In this document: piece by piece, positions 24,167 to 34,733 of the stretch
Position numbering within the stretch: position 1 is the first letter of the stretch
Layout: the number at the start of each line of letters is the position of its first letter
NCBI GenBank assembly: GCA_964017185.1
Contig: OZ024878.1
Span: 13,525,351-13,589,350 of the forward strand
Reading direction: 5' to 3'
Source of the DNA: Rugalucina vietnamica
Lineage: Eukaryota; Mollusca; Bivalvia; Lucinida; Lucinidae
DNA length: 64,000 nucleotides
Notes under the pieces: model-generated
Database searches by the model: none
What the model was told of the DNA's origin: nothing
The model's input: only the letters and a program-made list of their open reading frames with translations
Program-made: the position numbers and the translations under genes

Positions 24167-24988
24167 AGGACTTTGAAAACGCCTCACTGTACATCGGTTA
24201 TTTTTTGCTTAAAAACTTCCTTAAAGTTGAGCGGATGTACAAAATAAACATAGAATCGTGTACACCAGCCCGATAAACAATATTTATCCATAAAGATCCA
24301 TTAAAATTTGTTCGCTCGTTTGTTTGCTACAGCTGTTTTCACAGACGTCATAGAGACGCAAGAAAACCTTAATACGGCTACAATAACCGGATTTTGTAAA
24401 AACAAACCGTCTCTAGTGATAGCTATCGACCTTAAGCACAAGAAAAAGCAAAATCAAAATGGGAGATTTCTTTCAATGTCGTTTGAGGCGCTAACGTTAT
24501 TTGATAACGTCAAGCGTAAGTGTTCAAAATACCTCTAGCCATTCGATTACAGCGTCGAAAGTAACTGTAATTTTTACGTAAGTCGTTTCCTATTCATTGT
24601 GCACAAAATATTTTGAATTCGTTTCATTTTACACGCAAAAAACAATGTTTTCTTTAAAAACGTAAAAGTGACGTAACTGCCGCTGCTTTAGAGCAAATGA
24701 AAGCAAACCAACAGCATTTGCTTGGCTTTTGGTGTTTCTTTCCAGAAATCATATTGTATCTTATGAATATTTGCCGTCCCCATACTTTGGTTTTATTGAA
24801 TTCTGGGTAACGATTGAATTCATCGTGTATTACGTTAATAACTGGCGTTGACGCGTCGGTTTTGGTATCGAAGTTAAGCAGACTGGATGTACTTTTATTT
24901 CAAAAATATTTTTGCATATATTGATATTTTATATTATGTATTCTGAGAGTAAGGAGCAATAAAACAAGTGAGGCGTTTTCAAAGTCCT
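24167..24988. mobile_element. 822 bp element with short TIRs
   Basis: The ends AGGACTTTGAAAACGCCT and AGGCGTTTTCAAAGTCCT are perfect inverted copies, continuing as CAC/GTG. TATACT lies just outside both ends. Internal ORFs of 76 codons (24308-24538) and less have no recognisable domain, so the element is probably non-autonomous. It sits between two family FE MITEs. Confidence 0.75.
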
Positions 24989-25030
24989 TGAGTATATATA
25001 CAGTTATATACATACTTTTGTTATAGTTCA

Positions 25031-25175
25031 CAGACGATCAGAGTAGACTTACGTCACAGATTTACCGTTATACATAGTGTATGTGAATGAAATGAATGTA
25101 TTAAACCAATAGGAACAGGGGTATCATTCATATTTATAACGTAAATCTGTGACGAAAGTCTACTACGATCCTCCG
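25031..25175. mobile_element. Palindromic MITE family FE, copy 3
   Basis: Arms run AGACGATCAGAGTAGACTTA and the complement from GTGACGAAAGTCTACTACG. The centre has CCAATAGGAACAGG, as in copy 2. Confidence 0.8.
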
Positions 25176-25179
25176 GGAG

Positions 25180-26445
25180 CTATACAACGTGTCAAAGTGA
25201 CACAAATAATGAGAAAATGCATTTAAACGATTGAATAGTCTTTGCACATTTCTGGAAACACTTCTTGCTCGTAATAATTGAAATAATGACGACATGGTGT
25301 GAATTAAAATAGCTTACTCGCACAAAACCGTGCGCACGAGTTACAACTTAAAGGTGTATTAAACCTTGTTGATGAAGTTGGCAAAATCCAATTCTTTTCT
25401 CTTCAACCATTCAAAACAAATCAGGTAAAAACGTAGAAACAGGAGGAAATCATGTAATCATGTTTGAAAAAGCGATAATGATTGACTTATTTAATTGATG
25501 AGTCATGCGTGGGACATAACGTGAGTGATAATGATACATGACAAAGCTATGTTGCGAGATAGTGAAGAGATTATTGGGGCTGGGGCAAGGCAAGAAAGTC
25601 TCATGCATGTTTCACTTTAAGGTTTTTACGGGGCACCTGCGACGTCAAGTAAAAAATAAGCTCTTATTTGTTTGCACTTGCCTACCAAATTACTGTTTTT
25701 TTCTGCTTACCCAAGCTTTTCAACATTTTATTTTAAATCAAAAACAATATTCCTCGAGCAATCAACTTAATCTTTAAAAGATCCGACCTATAACCCACTG
25801 AGTAGGCATTTGCAAACAAACATTTTTAAGGATGACCTGCGACACTGATGACGCATTGACACCTTCGTCTACCCAAGTAATAAATACTTTAAACAAACAA
25901 AACATTTAGAATTTATTCTACCAGCGCGTAGCAGGTGGCCGTTCACAAGGCACATAAACTTTTGACGTAAAAATGGACTAAAATGTTCATGCTAAAATAG
26001 TCGGGTTTCTCACTGACATAAATCTTCTTATTCTGAAAGCCGTTTCATTAATTAGACCATACAATACAGCCACAGGACAATGACACTATTACCAAAGGAT
26101 TCTGAATCTTGGACGGCAATTTAACAACTTTGGCACCTGAGACAAGTTTAGTTGAAGCCTCTTTTGTTTGTTCGCCAAGTGACATTTAAGAATGCCAAAG
26201 TTAGCTAACAAACAAAAGATATTTTATCCAAGTAATAATAGAAGGCAGTCAGAAAGTTCAAAAGATGTATAATTTGGTTCCAGCAGATAATGGTGTAAAC
26301 AATGAAGTTGTAATTTGGTTGATATTGTACATAGATACGCTAAAATAGGCGTTTGAAACCACTGCAACGTCCGCACTACTGGTGCTGCCTTTACGTTCGC
26401 CAGCCATGTTCAGGATCTGACATTATTTTGGTGTAACAATAATCC
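25180..26445. other. Intergenic, nothing recognised
   Basis: No supported gene. The 79-codon ORF at 25538-25777 has no recognisable features. Confidence 0.45.
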
Positions 26446-26461
26446 AGGTGAAATCGTACAT

Positions 26462-26652
26462 TCTCACCGCTGTGTCTGGTGTGGGTTCGAGCCCTGCTCT
26501 GGCCACATGTGAGACAAGCCAAGTTCTGCTTGCGGGTGTGCCAGGTGGTTTTTCTCTGGGTTCTCCCGTTTTCGCCCACCCACTGATTGGCCGTCTCATA
26601 TGAGCTGAAATAATCTTGAAAGGGACGTAAAACTGAATTAAAAAAAAGAAAA
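26462..26652 (+). mobile_element. SINE with 12 bp target duplication (family S2)
   Basis: A 191 bp SINE flanked by GAAATCGTACAT at 26450-26461 and 26653-26664. It keeps a box B-like GGGTTCGAGCCC but has lost box A, so its 5' end is truncated. It ends GAAAGGGACGTAAAACTGAA followed by an A-rich tail. The same body is at 35077-35226. Confidence 0.88.
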
Positions 26653-26664
26653 GAAATCGTACAT

Positions 26665-27545
26665 AACCTAAACTCAAGAGCTATTCGAGCTTCAGATTTT
26701 CTCAATTGCCGCTGTTTTAGTACAAATAAACTCAAACAGATTTAATTTAGGGGACGTTCAAGAAAATGTCCCTTTAATTTTTATTGCATGCGACAGTAAA
26801 GCACGACTTAGGATTTCTTCGCCAAGTTAGATTTGTGAATTTAATCTCAGACTGGTATTTTTTCAGTATACCAAACTTTTTAAACAATATATTTAACACA
26901 AGAACTATACTCATGTTGATAAACAGTATAAATATAGTACATACATATAATTCGGCAAATAGGTTACTGAATGAGCGTTACCTCATGAATACGTCATTGG
27001 ATATGGTCTACAGCTAAAGGTATACAGTTAAAAGATTCAACTCACATAGAAAATACGAATGAAATACGACTTTGTTTACTTCACTGGATTGGACAAAATA
27101 CTGGTAGCTGATCTCTAATGGTAAATATGTGACAGCACTCTAGGCTGACTGAGTTCGACTTGTTCTATAATCTCCCTACTTGACCTGCACCACGCCCAGA
27201 TATGAATATGAAAGTTGAAGCCTATACAGTGACCTATTTGCCCAATTATACATGGATACATGTTGTATTTACTTTAGAATACCGTTACATTTTTGCACCA
27301 TTTTATAAAACCTCGGTCTATCTTCACAAACACTGATAAATATGAAATCAATTTGAAAATATAGTTATTATCATTTAATGATACAGGTGGGCAAAGTCTT
27401 AGACATTTTAAATGATTAATCCATATCTAAACAAAACCATGTCATCAAAATTAGTTATCAAAATTAAATGTGAACTCCACCAAACGTTCAAATTGAACTT
27501 TTAACACTAAAAAAGCCACAATTACGAAAACTTTTCCATTCAATA
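26665..27545. other. Intergenic, nothing recognised
   Basis: AT-rich. A weak resemblance to family FE is visible near 27115-27145 (GGTAAATATGTGACAGCACTC), not enough to annotate it. Confidence 0.45.
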
Positions 27546-27547
27546 TA

Positions 27548-27755
27548 TGATCCGCGTCAGGCAACAAACAATAACAATGTGCCTTGCGAACAGGTCCGAC
27601 ACAAACCAATCTGTGCAGTCACAGAAGATGGGCTTAAGCTTGAAATTTCGGATTTAAAAAGAAAAGGAATTATACCATCAGTGTGTAGCGAATACAAAGC
27701 TGATCTGTGCCTTTTTTCGCATATGCAAAATGTTGGTTTTCTCGTGACGCGGCTC
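27548..27755 (+). mobile_element. Foldback MITE family FA, diverged
   Basis: Right end GTTGGTTTTCTCGTGACGCGG is clear and the left end is degenerate. It retains CAGGTCCGACACAAACC and the AAGCTTGAAATTTCGGATTT motif. Confidence 0.75.
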
Positions 27756-27776
27756 ATATTGAAATTGTTTGGCTGA

Positions 27777-27872
27777 TATTTTGAGGCGGTTCTAACTAGT
27801 ACCTACAATCTATGTTTTGGACCAAAAATAAAGAACATTGTATTCCCCTTTATACCTAAGATTTACTATATA
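27777..27872 (-). mobile_element. Fragment of foldback family FD
   Basis: Contains GAGGCGGTTCTAAC, ACAATCTATGTTTTGG and ACCAAAAATAAAGAA, one arm of the FD hairpin, read in reverse relative to 15898. Confidence 0.65.
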
Positions 27873-28805
27873 AAGAGGTACAAGTAGGCAAAGATCAGGA
27901 AAAGTTGCAATCAGAAAGAGATTCCCACTCCAAAAACCGAGGTGGGAAAAAAACAAACTAACAATCAGGCACTTATACCATGAAACATATCGTAAGCCGA
28001 ATGAGCAGCTATTTTCCCAATAGGTGGCCACTCAGTTACCTTAACTTAATTAAAAATATGAAAACATACATAAGGCGCCAACAGCACAAAAAAATTTAAA
28101 CACCAAGACATAAAACAAAAAGAACCACCACAGAAGTATCGCCTTGGAACGATCAGTAACACAAAGTTACTGGCGGGCTTAAACCGGTTTTACAGGATCC
28201 TAACCTCACCCTCAGCTTCTGCAGTGGTTCATAACATTTAGTAAGTTCTTCGGTCCTCGTGGTGAATCTCTAACTAGTCAATGAATCATCAAGAACAAAC
28301 AAATAAATCATGATAAACATCCTGATGAATCAAAAACAAGGACTCACAGATTGAGTAAGCTGCCCGACGATGGAGATCCCTGGGCGCCGAATAACCTACT
28401 AACTCCGGAGCAAAAGAAAAACACCAGTTGAACCCCGGTGGGCCAAGCAACAGACAAGAAGCTCCGGCCCCAACCAACTTAAATGAATAGCTTTAAGTCG
28501 GGGCCATCATAGAGTCTGACGCCCGATCCTCCGGCGTGCAATTAAAGAAGGCAGCATAGTTATCAACCATGATTGGGTTAAAAACTAAGCATGCAGACTG
28601 TCGCATAACATTCAAGTTATAACCTATACGTCTGTAACGTGTTATGATTTTTCTGAACTGAAAAGAAAAATCATTAATTCCTATAAGTTTCTTAAATTTG
28701 TAAACTAAGTCACCATAAAATTCAGGTTCCGAAAGGCCCTCACTTTTAAAAAGTGTCTTTAATCCAACATTATATTTGGAAATCAATTCATAGTGTCTAC
28801 GATAA
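27873..28805 (-). pseudogene. Retroelement family R: C-terminal relic and 3' tail
   Basis: The minus strand encodes the C-terminal part of the family R protein (28493-28786, 97 codons). It reads FYGDLVYKFKKL and later RQSACLVFNPIMVDNYAAFF, ending SDSMMAPT and a stop. About 620 bp of 3' tail follow. The corresponding protein at 33602-34099 is longer at its N-terminus. This copy is cut at its 5' side by the homopolymer tract at 28817-28860. In my recollection this C-terminal sequence follows a reverse transcriptase in mollusc and cnidarian retroelements; the clade is uncertain (possibly Penelope-like). Confidence 0.7.
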
Positions 28806-28816
28806 AATTTAGAAAA

Positions 28817-28915
28817 TGTTTTTTTTTTTTTTTTTTGGGGGGGGGGGGGGGGCGGGGGGGAGGGGAGTGACGGGGGATATACTTTACACGGACATATTAT
28901 CCTGATAGCAACATA
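28817..28915 (-). repeat. Poly-T/poly-G tract and FD fragment
   Basis: A T run then a G run, followed by the complement of the FD start motif (CTTTACACGGACATATTATC). Confidence 0.75.
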
Positions 28916-29017
28916 GAGTTATCTCTACAATGGACTCTTGCCAAAGCTTAATGTTGGTAAAGGTGCGAATTATTTCAATAGCACACAATCACGGTCGGAA
29001 TGAACGGTTCATGATAT

Positions 29018-30790
29018 TTAGCATGAAACTTTAAACATGTCGATTTTGGCACTTCTACTATATGACACACACAGCTGGTCTTTTGTTTTATTGTACAAAA
29101 CACAGTGTACATCGCGTTGAAGGTCCCAGCCAGATAAGAGAATCCTGTTTTTCACCATATCAGCTGACCATACACCAATTTCATTTGTTCCGCTGTAACA
29201 TACATACAGGTTGCCATATCTATCAACGGACATACCGGCTGGTTTTCCATTTCGAACAGTTATTATTTCTATAAGTTCACCATTTTCAGCATTAACAACG
29301 ACCAGTGTTTCCTGGCCTGAATCAGAAACTATAGCTATAGGTTTGTCCCGTATCATTTTACACACGACGAAAGCAGGTGAATCGAAAACATATCTACCAT
29401 CAGAGTCCGTCGTTAACGACCATATTTCTGTCCCGTTTCCGTCGATCATCTTCAGGGCTGGGGGATTCGTATCGGTTGTGACCAGGAAATCATCTTTATA
29501 TACAGCACAAGCAAGAACTTCATATTCAACACTCAATGGTTCTTCTAATTTCAGCGTTCCAGATTCGGAGATTTGCAGACATTGAATGTTCCTGCCAACC
29601 GTCGGTACAAAAACAGAATTACAGCGCATTGTTGTTACACCATTTGGCCATGATGGCAAATCAATGACTGACACGAATTTTTTGTCCGATGAAAGCGTTT
29701 TAATGACTTTATTCATCTTGTCAGCTACAAGAATGGATCCATCAAAAATCTCGGCCATTCCAACAACATTGTACACTTCCTCTTTGTCCATAGTTTCAAC
29801 GTTAACACTCCCAATTTTCTTCACTTTAATTTGTTCTATATTAATTTGTGGTCTGGGATATGCTACGCGTGACAAATCCAGCGGAGGCTTCGGAACACGA
29901 GACTCCCTGATTTCACCCAAAAGACTTGATAGTTCTGGAACTGAAACTGCGTCTTGGCCTTGGAGAAGTGTATAATGAATATCTTCTCGAATAGTTCTTT
30001 GTTCAATTACTTTTATGGAAGCGTTTACTTTCTGAACAATTCCTTGTATTCGAATGAATGAATTTTCATTATAACCACATTTAACAACAGTTCTCTCGAT
30101 GTCTATTAGACTTTGATCGAAGGAGTCGCTGATTTCACACAGAAATTTCTTTTTGTCCTGAAGTTCAATATTGGCGTTTATAAACATCTCTTTAATCTTG
30201 TCGGTCATGTCAGTGTGTTGCTGGTTCAGTTTTGATATAACCTGGTCATGCCTATCGTCAAGTTCTTGAAGCGAAGTCGTCTCCCTTTCCTTAACGTCTT
30301 GGATATTTTCATCCATTGACGCGTTTATCTCATTTATCTTGTCTTGGGCGTCTTGTATATCTGTTTTCAACTCACTGACTCTATATCTGGAAATTTCCGC
30401 ACTCGCATTAGTGATGCTCTTAACAACACACCGTTTGTGATCTTTCTTTGCGCATCTGCTACATATTTGAACTGCATGCGTTAGACAGAAATAGTCGCAT
30501 CTGTTGCCTGTATGCAATGAACAGTCCAAATACTTCACTGGTTTGTCGTTGTTTGATTCTGGCAAGTCTTGCTCTCGTAAAACTTCATGCTCTCCATTCT
30601 CCTTTGAATGTTCGTTTTCACACCTTTCGCAGAGAATGTTATTACAATTGGTACAGTGGGCAACCGCCTGAATAATTCTGTCGGACTCGAAGTAACAAGG
30701 CTCGCACCATAAATCAATCACATCGTCACAATAATTTAGTGATTCGAGTGAACCGGGAGAGTAATCTTTAAGTTCTAAAGAAGACGCCAT
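29018..30790 (-). CDS. TRIM-like B-box / coiled-coil / beta-propeller protein
   Basis: An uninterrupted 590-codon frame, by far the best host-gene candidate. Residues 29-68 form a first zinc-binding box (C29, C32, C46, C49, C54, C57, then H61 and H68). Residues 90-121 form a typical B-box 2 (C90, H93, C102, H105, C110, C113, H118, C121). Residues ~135-265 are charged and heptad-rich, predicted coiled coil. Residues ~325-588 look like an NHL-type beta-propeller, with blades such as GMSVDRYGNLYV and GMAEIFDGSILVAD. There is no RING finger, so ubiquitin-ligase activity should not be assumed; proteins of this build act as scaffolds or sensors, and large families occur in bivalves. The ATG has a good context (A at -3, G at +4). 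No intron is needed. No AATAAA was seen within 100 bp after the stop. An upstream exon or UTR cannot be excluded. Family assignment is secure, specific function is not. Confidence 0.9.
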   Translation of the reverse strand: MASSLELKDYSPGSLESLNYCDDVIDLWCEPCYFESDRIIQAVAHCTNCNNILCERCENEHSKENGEHEVLREQDLPESNNDKPVKYLDCSLHTGNRCDYFCLTHAVQICSRCAKKDHKRCVVKSITNASAEISRYRVSELKTDIQDAQDKINEINASMDENIQDVKERETTSLQELDDRHDQVISKLNQQHTDMTDKIKEMFINANIELQDKKKFLCEISDSFDQSLIDIERTVVKCGYNENSFIRIQGIVQKVNASIKVIEQRTIREDIHYTLLQGQDAVSVPELSSLLGEIRESRVPKPPLDLSRVAYPRPQINIEQIKVKKIGSVNVETMDKEEVYNVVGMAEIFDGSILVADKMNKVIKTLSSDKKFVSVIDLPSWPNGVTTMRCNSVFVPTVGRNIQCLQISESGTLKLEEPLSVEYEVLACAVYKDDFLVTTDTNPPALKMIDGNGTEIWSLTTDSDGRYVFDSPAFVVCKMIRDKPIAIVSDSGQETLVVVNAENGELIEIITVRNGKPAGMSVDRYGNLYVCYSGTNEIGVWSADMVKNRILLSGWDLQRDVHCVLYNKTKDQLCVSYSRSAKIDMFKVSC

Positions 30791-30837
30791 CGTGTGTGAG
30801 ACAGATATTGGTTTCAGGTGTTTCTTCCCTCAATGAA

Positions 30838-31150
30838 TGCTGTAAATATCTTAAAACGGAAATTAGGTTAAATAAATAAGTTCATATGTTGCAAATATCT
30901 TACATTGAATAAGTTCATCTATTGTTAATATCTTAAAATGGAAACTGGATTAAATAAGTTAATATGTTGTAAATATCATAAAACGGAAATTGTGTGGAAT
31001 AGGTTCATATAAGTATGTTGCAAATACCTTACTACGGAAGTTGGGTTAAATAAGTTCATTTGTTGTAAATATCTTAAAACAGAAATTGGGTTAAATAATT
31101 TCTTCGGATGATAATATCTTAAAAAAGAAATCGGGTCAAATAAATTCATA
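30838..31150. repeat. 45-50 bp minisatellite upstream of TRIM-like gene
   Basis: About six degenerate units containing GGGTTAAATAAGTTCATATG and GTAAATATCTTAAAAC. It begins about 50 bp from the start codon, so it occupies the probable promoter or 5' UTR. A second, shorter array of the same unit lies at 31620-31740. Confidence 0.8.
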
Positions 31151-31860
31151 TGTCAGCCTCATCAGTGACCATTTAGATTTGGCAACATGGAGCCAAAATG
31201 AATTACTGTAAATTGTGAACTTTCAAGAGGGTAGTCAATACAAAGACTAGTATTATCTAAACGGAGCCAAATGTATTAACCGTTGGTTAGAAAATGAATC
31301 TAAACCGATAATGAATTTCTGATTTCTCAGAATATCTTCGCTGATCTCATAGGACCAAAAGATAAATATACTCTGCACTATGATGATGTACGGGGAGACT
31401 TTTAGGGCTGTCACAAGGCACAACAGCAGCTGCAGTAATAGCAAATAAAAACAAACTGAGAACTGAGAAATGTCGAAACTTTTCTGTCTAAAATGCAATT
31501 TGGAAAACTTTCAGAAATCTGTGATTTAGGTTAAAAACACGTTTTATTTCCAAAAATGTTTTTTGCTGAAAACGTTGCCCTTTAAGCTGCGAGTTTGGAA
31601 CTGAAAACCGATTTGAGCTATTGGGAATTGGGTTAAATAAGTTGATATAATGTAAATATCTTAAAACGGAAATTGGGTTAAATAAGTTCATATGTTGTAA
31701 ATATCTTTAAAAAAGCGAACTGGGTTAAATAAGTTCATATGTCAGCCTCATCAGAGTCCCTTTAGATTTGGCAACATGGAGTCAAAATGAATTAATACTC
31801 ATAAACTGAGAACTTTCAAGAGGGTAGTCAATACAAAGATTAGTATACATACCCCAGTTT
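31150..31860. repeat. Duplicated segment with second minisatellite block
   Basis: 31150-31260 (CAGCCTCATCAGTGACC, TTTAGATTTGGCAACATGGA) recurs at 31742-31855. Between them lie the 31620-31740 minisatellite units and sequence related to 19685-19925. It looks like a local duplication of array plus flank. Confidence 0.65.
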
Positions 31861-31915
31861 TGCTATATAAAAGTAGGGTATAAGGGGATAAACATTGCAC
31901 GGACATGTTTTCCTG
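31835..31915 (-). mobile_element. Fragment of foldback family FD
   Basis: Complement of the FD start: GCACGGACATGTTTTCCTGA, preceded by TATATAAAAGTAGGGTATA. Confidence 0.6.
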
Positions 31916-32261
31916 ATGACTATGCAACCCTCTTCCCTCTGTCGCCTTGTTTTATTTAGGACAAAGGATGCCTGAGAAACATGTTGTAATTTTCTATTTT
32001 GGGTATTAGTTTTTCATTTTCATAAAACGTGGGCTGAGAACGTGGGTTGGTCAGCGCTTTTAACTACAACGATTATACAAAAACATACATGTACTTACGT
32101 GGACGTTCCGATGAATAATTAAGTACATTTATTATCAGTGAATATTGTTTGGTCTAGTCAAAATCATTTTAATCATTAAACTTTGTCCAGTAAGCATTTT
32201 ACATAAGAACCTTGTCACGAGAAAAAGCCTGATGGTGATTATGTACATTGTTGCCTTTTTG

Positions 32262-32286
32262 CTAGCTCACCTGAGCCGAAGGCTCA
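32262..32286 (+). repeat. 5' end of a split mollusc-type repeat
   Basis: TAGCTCACCTGAGCCGAAGG and a few more bases. The repeat resumes at 35847 with GGTGAGC, so the element at 32289-35844 interrupts it. Confidence 0.7.
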
Positions 32287-33244
32287 TACACTCCCGCCCG
32301 CGTAATTGTACTCATTGAATGCGCGTAACATACGTGAGTAATACTCGCGTAATACGCACCTCTTTCATACGCGTATGTATAAACAGCCAGTCAAAATTCA
32401 ATTTTTCTTACGCGTATGATACGCGTAATGCGCGTACATTACGCGGTATGACTTCATCCAATGAGCGGTGAAATAGAAAAGCAAGTCATTTTTAGTATAT
32501 ACGCGTATATATACGTATTGCTCTAACCAATCGAGAGTAAAAGTCTTACATGTACGTAGAAATATATGTGTAATGAATGAGCCTATAATCTTGAGATTGT
32601 ATGGTTAAACCAAAATCCCGGATTTCACTTTAGACCTAAACAATATCTTATCATTTTCATACTAAGACCTGCAGTATTAAAGGCCTCGAATACTTCAAAT
32701 ACAAAATAACATGTACCAGATCGCCCCCGTGAGAAACATTTTAAAAGCTTCATCCCTAGATCGGTTCCTATCGGACACCGAGTTTCTGTTATATTTGCTT
32801 GCGGTTTTATTTCGAAGAAGAAAACACTCGAGCTCTGTTGAATAATATTTCGATATCAATACGTAAGAAATGTGGGGAAAATCAAACATGCATTATACCG
32901 TACGGTGGTGCCTTTAAAAATAGAGGGGAACTCTACAACAATGAATAAATTGAACAGAACAGAACGTGGCTACATACACTTTACTTAGTGTATTACTTAT
33001 CTGTACACTTGTCTTCCCGAGACGCTTTTAAAAAGTCTAAAATAATGTTCCTCACTTCGATGTTCATGTTGATTTTCTCGCCATTTCCGATTCATTTTGA
33101 ACGAAATCTAACTCACTCGTGGGTAACACGTTTTCGTAGGGTCACAGACACATAAAATATTTTGACAATAACTTGAATAAGGTCACGCCATTTTCACGAT
33201 CACGATATATCAATAAAATCCATTAAACTTGCACATTCTTTAGT

Positions 33245-33604
33245 TTCGATGGAATAATTTCCGATCACAGAGAAGTACAAGTTGTTCAAAATAAGGCCTG
33301 TAGATATTTTCTGGGCGGAGGTAAATGCGCTTCAAATGTGGCATTACGGGGAGATATGGGATGGAACTCATGTTATGTGAAGTCAAAAACTGAAGTATTT
33401 AGAATGTGGATTAAGTTGAGAAATGTTTCTGATGACAGAATATTAAAAACTGTCCATAAATGGTCAAAGCGTAATACACGTGGCTGGGAAAGCAGAGTGT
33501 TAAAACTAGCGGACAATCTTAATGTGACAAATATAATAAATGATCAGAATTTGCCAATACGCTTTGCTCTTGATAGTGTTAAGACTAATCTTTGTCTAGT
33601 AAAT
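33245..33604 (+). pseudogene. LINE reverse transcriptase C-terminal part (5' piece)
   Basis: Translates as DHREVQVVQNKACRYFLG, then VALRGDMGWNSCYVKSK and KLRNVSDDRILKTV. This is the post-RT region often found in non-LTR retrotransposons of marine invertebrates. It ends at about 33604, where the family R element begins. The same protein appears to resume at 34734, so the LINE was split by that insertion. There is no start codon or RT core, so it is a 5'-truncated relic. Confidence 0.7.
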
Positions 33605-34733
33605 TTTCCTTTTTTGGATGGTGGCGTTCCTCGTCGTGCTTCTTGTGGTGTGTGCATTTCGCGGCTTGTTGGGTTTGCTGGGGTCTGCAGTCGTGTTGCG
33701 GACTTCGGCGCTCGAGATGGATGTTTAACGGCAAAACTTCTCCAACAGGGCTATCGGTATCATAAACTTCGAAAGGCCTTTTCTAAATTTTATCGTAGAC
33801 ACTATGAATTGATTTCCAAATATAATGTTGGGTTAAAGACACTTTTGAGTGAGGGCCTTTCGGAACCTGAATTTTATGGTGACTTGGTTTACAAATTAAA
33901 GAAACTTAAAGGAATAAATGATTTTTCTTTTCAGTTCGGAAAAATCATGTCGCGTTGCAGGCGTATAGGTTATAACTTGAATGTTATGCGACAGTCTGCA
34001 TGCTTAGTTTTTAACCCAATCATGGTTGATGACTATGCTGCCTTCTTTAATTGCACGCCGGTGGGTCGGGCGTCAGACTCTATGATGGCCCCGACTTAAA
34101 GCTATTCATTTTAGTTGGTTGGGGCCGGAGCTTCTTGTCTGTTGCTTGGCCCACCGGGGTCCAACTGGTGTTTTTCTTTTGCTCCGGAGTTAGTAGGTTA
34201 TTCGGCGCCCAGGGATCTCCATCGTCGGGCAGCTTACTCAATCTGTGAGTCCTGGTTTTTGATTCATCAGGATGTTTATCATGATTTATTTGTTTGTTCT
34301 TGATGATTCATTGACTAGTTAGAGATTCACCACGAGGACCGAAGAACTAACTAAATGTTGTGAACCACTGCAGAAGCTGAGGGTGAGGTTAGGTACCTGT
34401 AAAACCGGTTTAAGCCCGCCAGTAACTTTGTGTTACTGATCGTTCCAAGTCGATACTTCTGTAGTGGTTCTTTTTGTTTTATGTCTTGGTGTTTAAAATT
34501 TTTTGTGCTGTTGGCGCCTTATGTATGTTTTCATATTTTTAGTTAAGTTAAGGTAACTGAGTGGCCACCTATTGGGAAAATAGCTGCTCATTCGGCTTAC
34601 GATATGTTTCATGGTATAAGTACCTGATTGTTAGTTTGTTTTTTTCCCACCTCGGTTTTTGGAGTGGGAATCTTTTTCTGATTGCGCCTTTTCCTGATCT
34701 TTGCCTACTTGTACCTTTTTGTAACAGGGATGC
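33605..34733 (+). pseudogene. Retroelement family R, best-preserved copy
   Basis: The frame to 34099 encodes FPFLDGGVPRRASCG, then GYRYHKLRKAFSKFYRRHYE, FYGDLVYKLKKLKG, RQSACLVFNPIMVDDY and a final SDSMMAPT with stop. About 630 bp of 3' tail follow, ending near CCTACTTGTACCTTTTTG. The RT core is missing, so the copy is 5'-truncated. As I recall, this tail follows a reverse transcriptase in mollusc and cnidarian elements; I cannot place the clade with confidence. It lies inside a LINE relic, in the same orientation. Other copies are at 420, 6097, 9878, 13040, 22019 and 27873. Confidence 0.72.

Noticed and set aside
29062..29975. Plus-strand ORFs of 70-129 codons opposite the TRIM-like gene
   Set aside because: Shadows of the coding strand; no domains.
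33338..34099. Single 253-codon gene
   Set aside because: It is an accidental in-frame junction of a LINE fragment and retroelement R.
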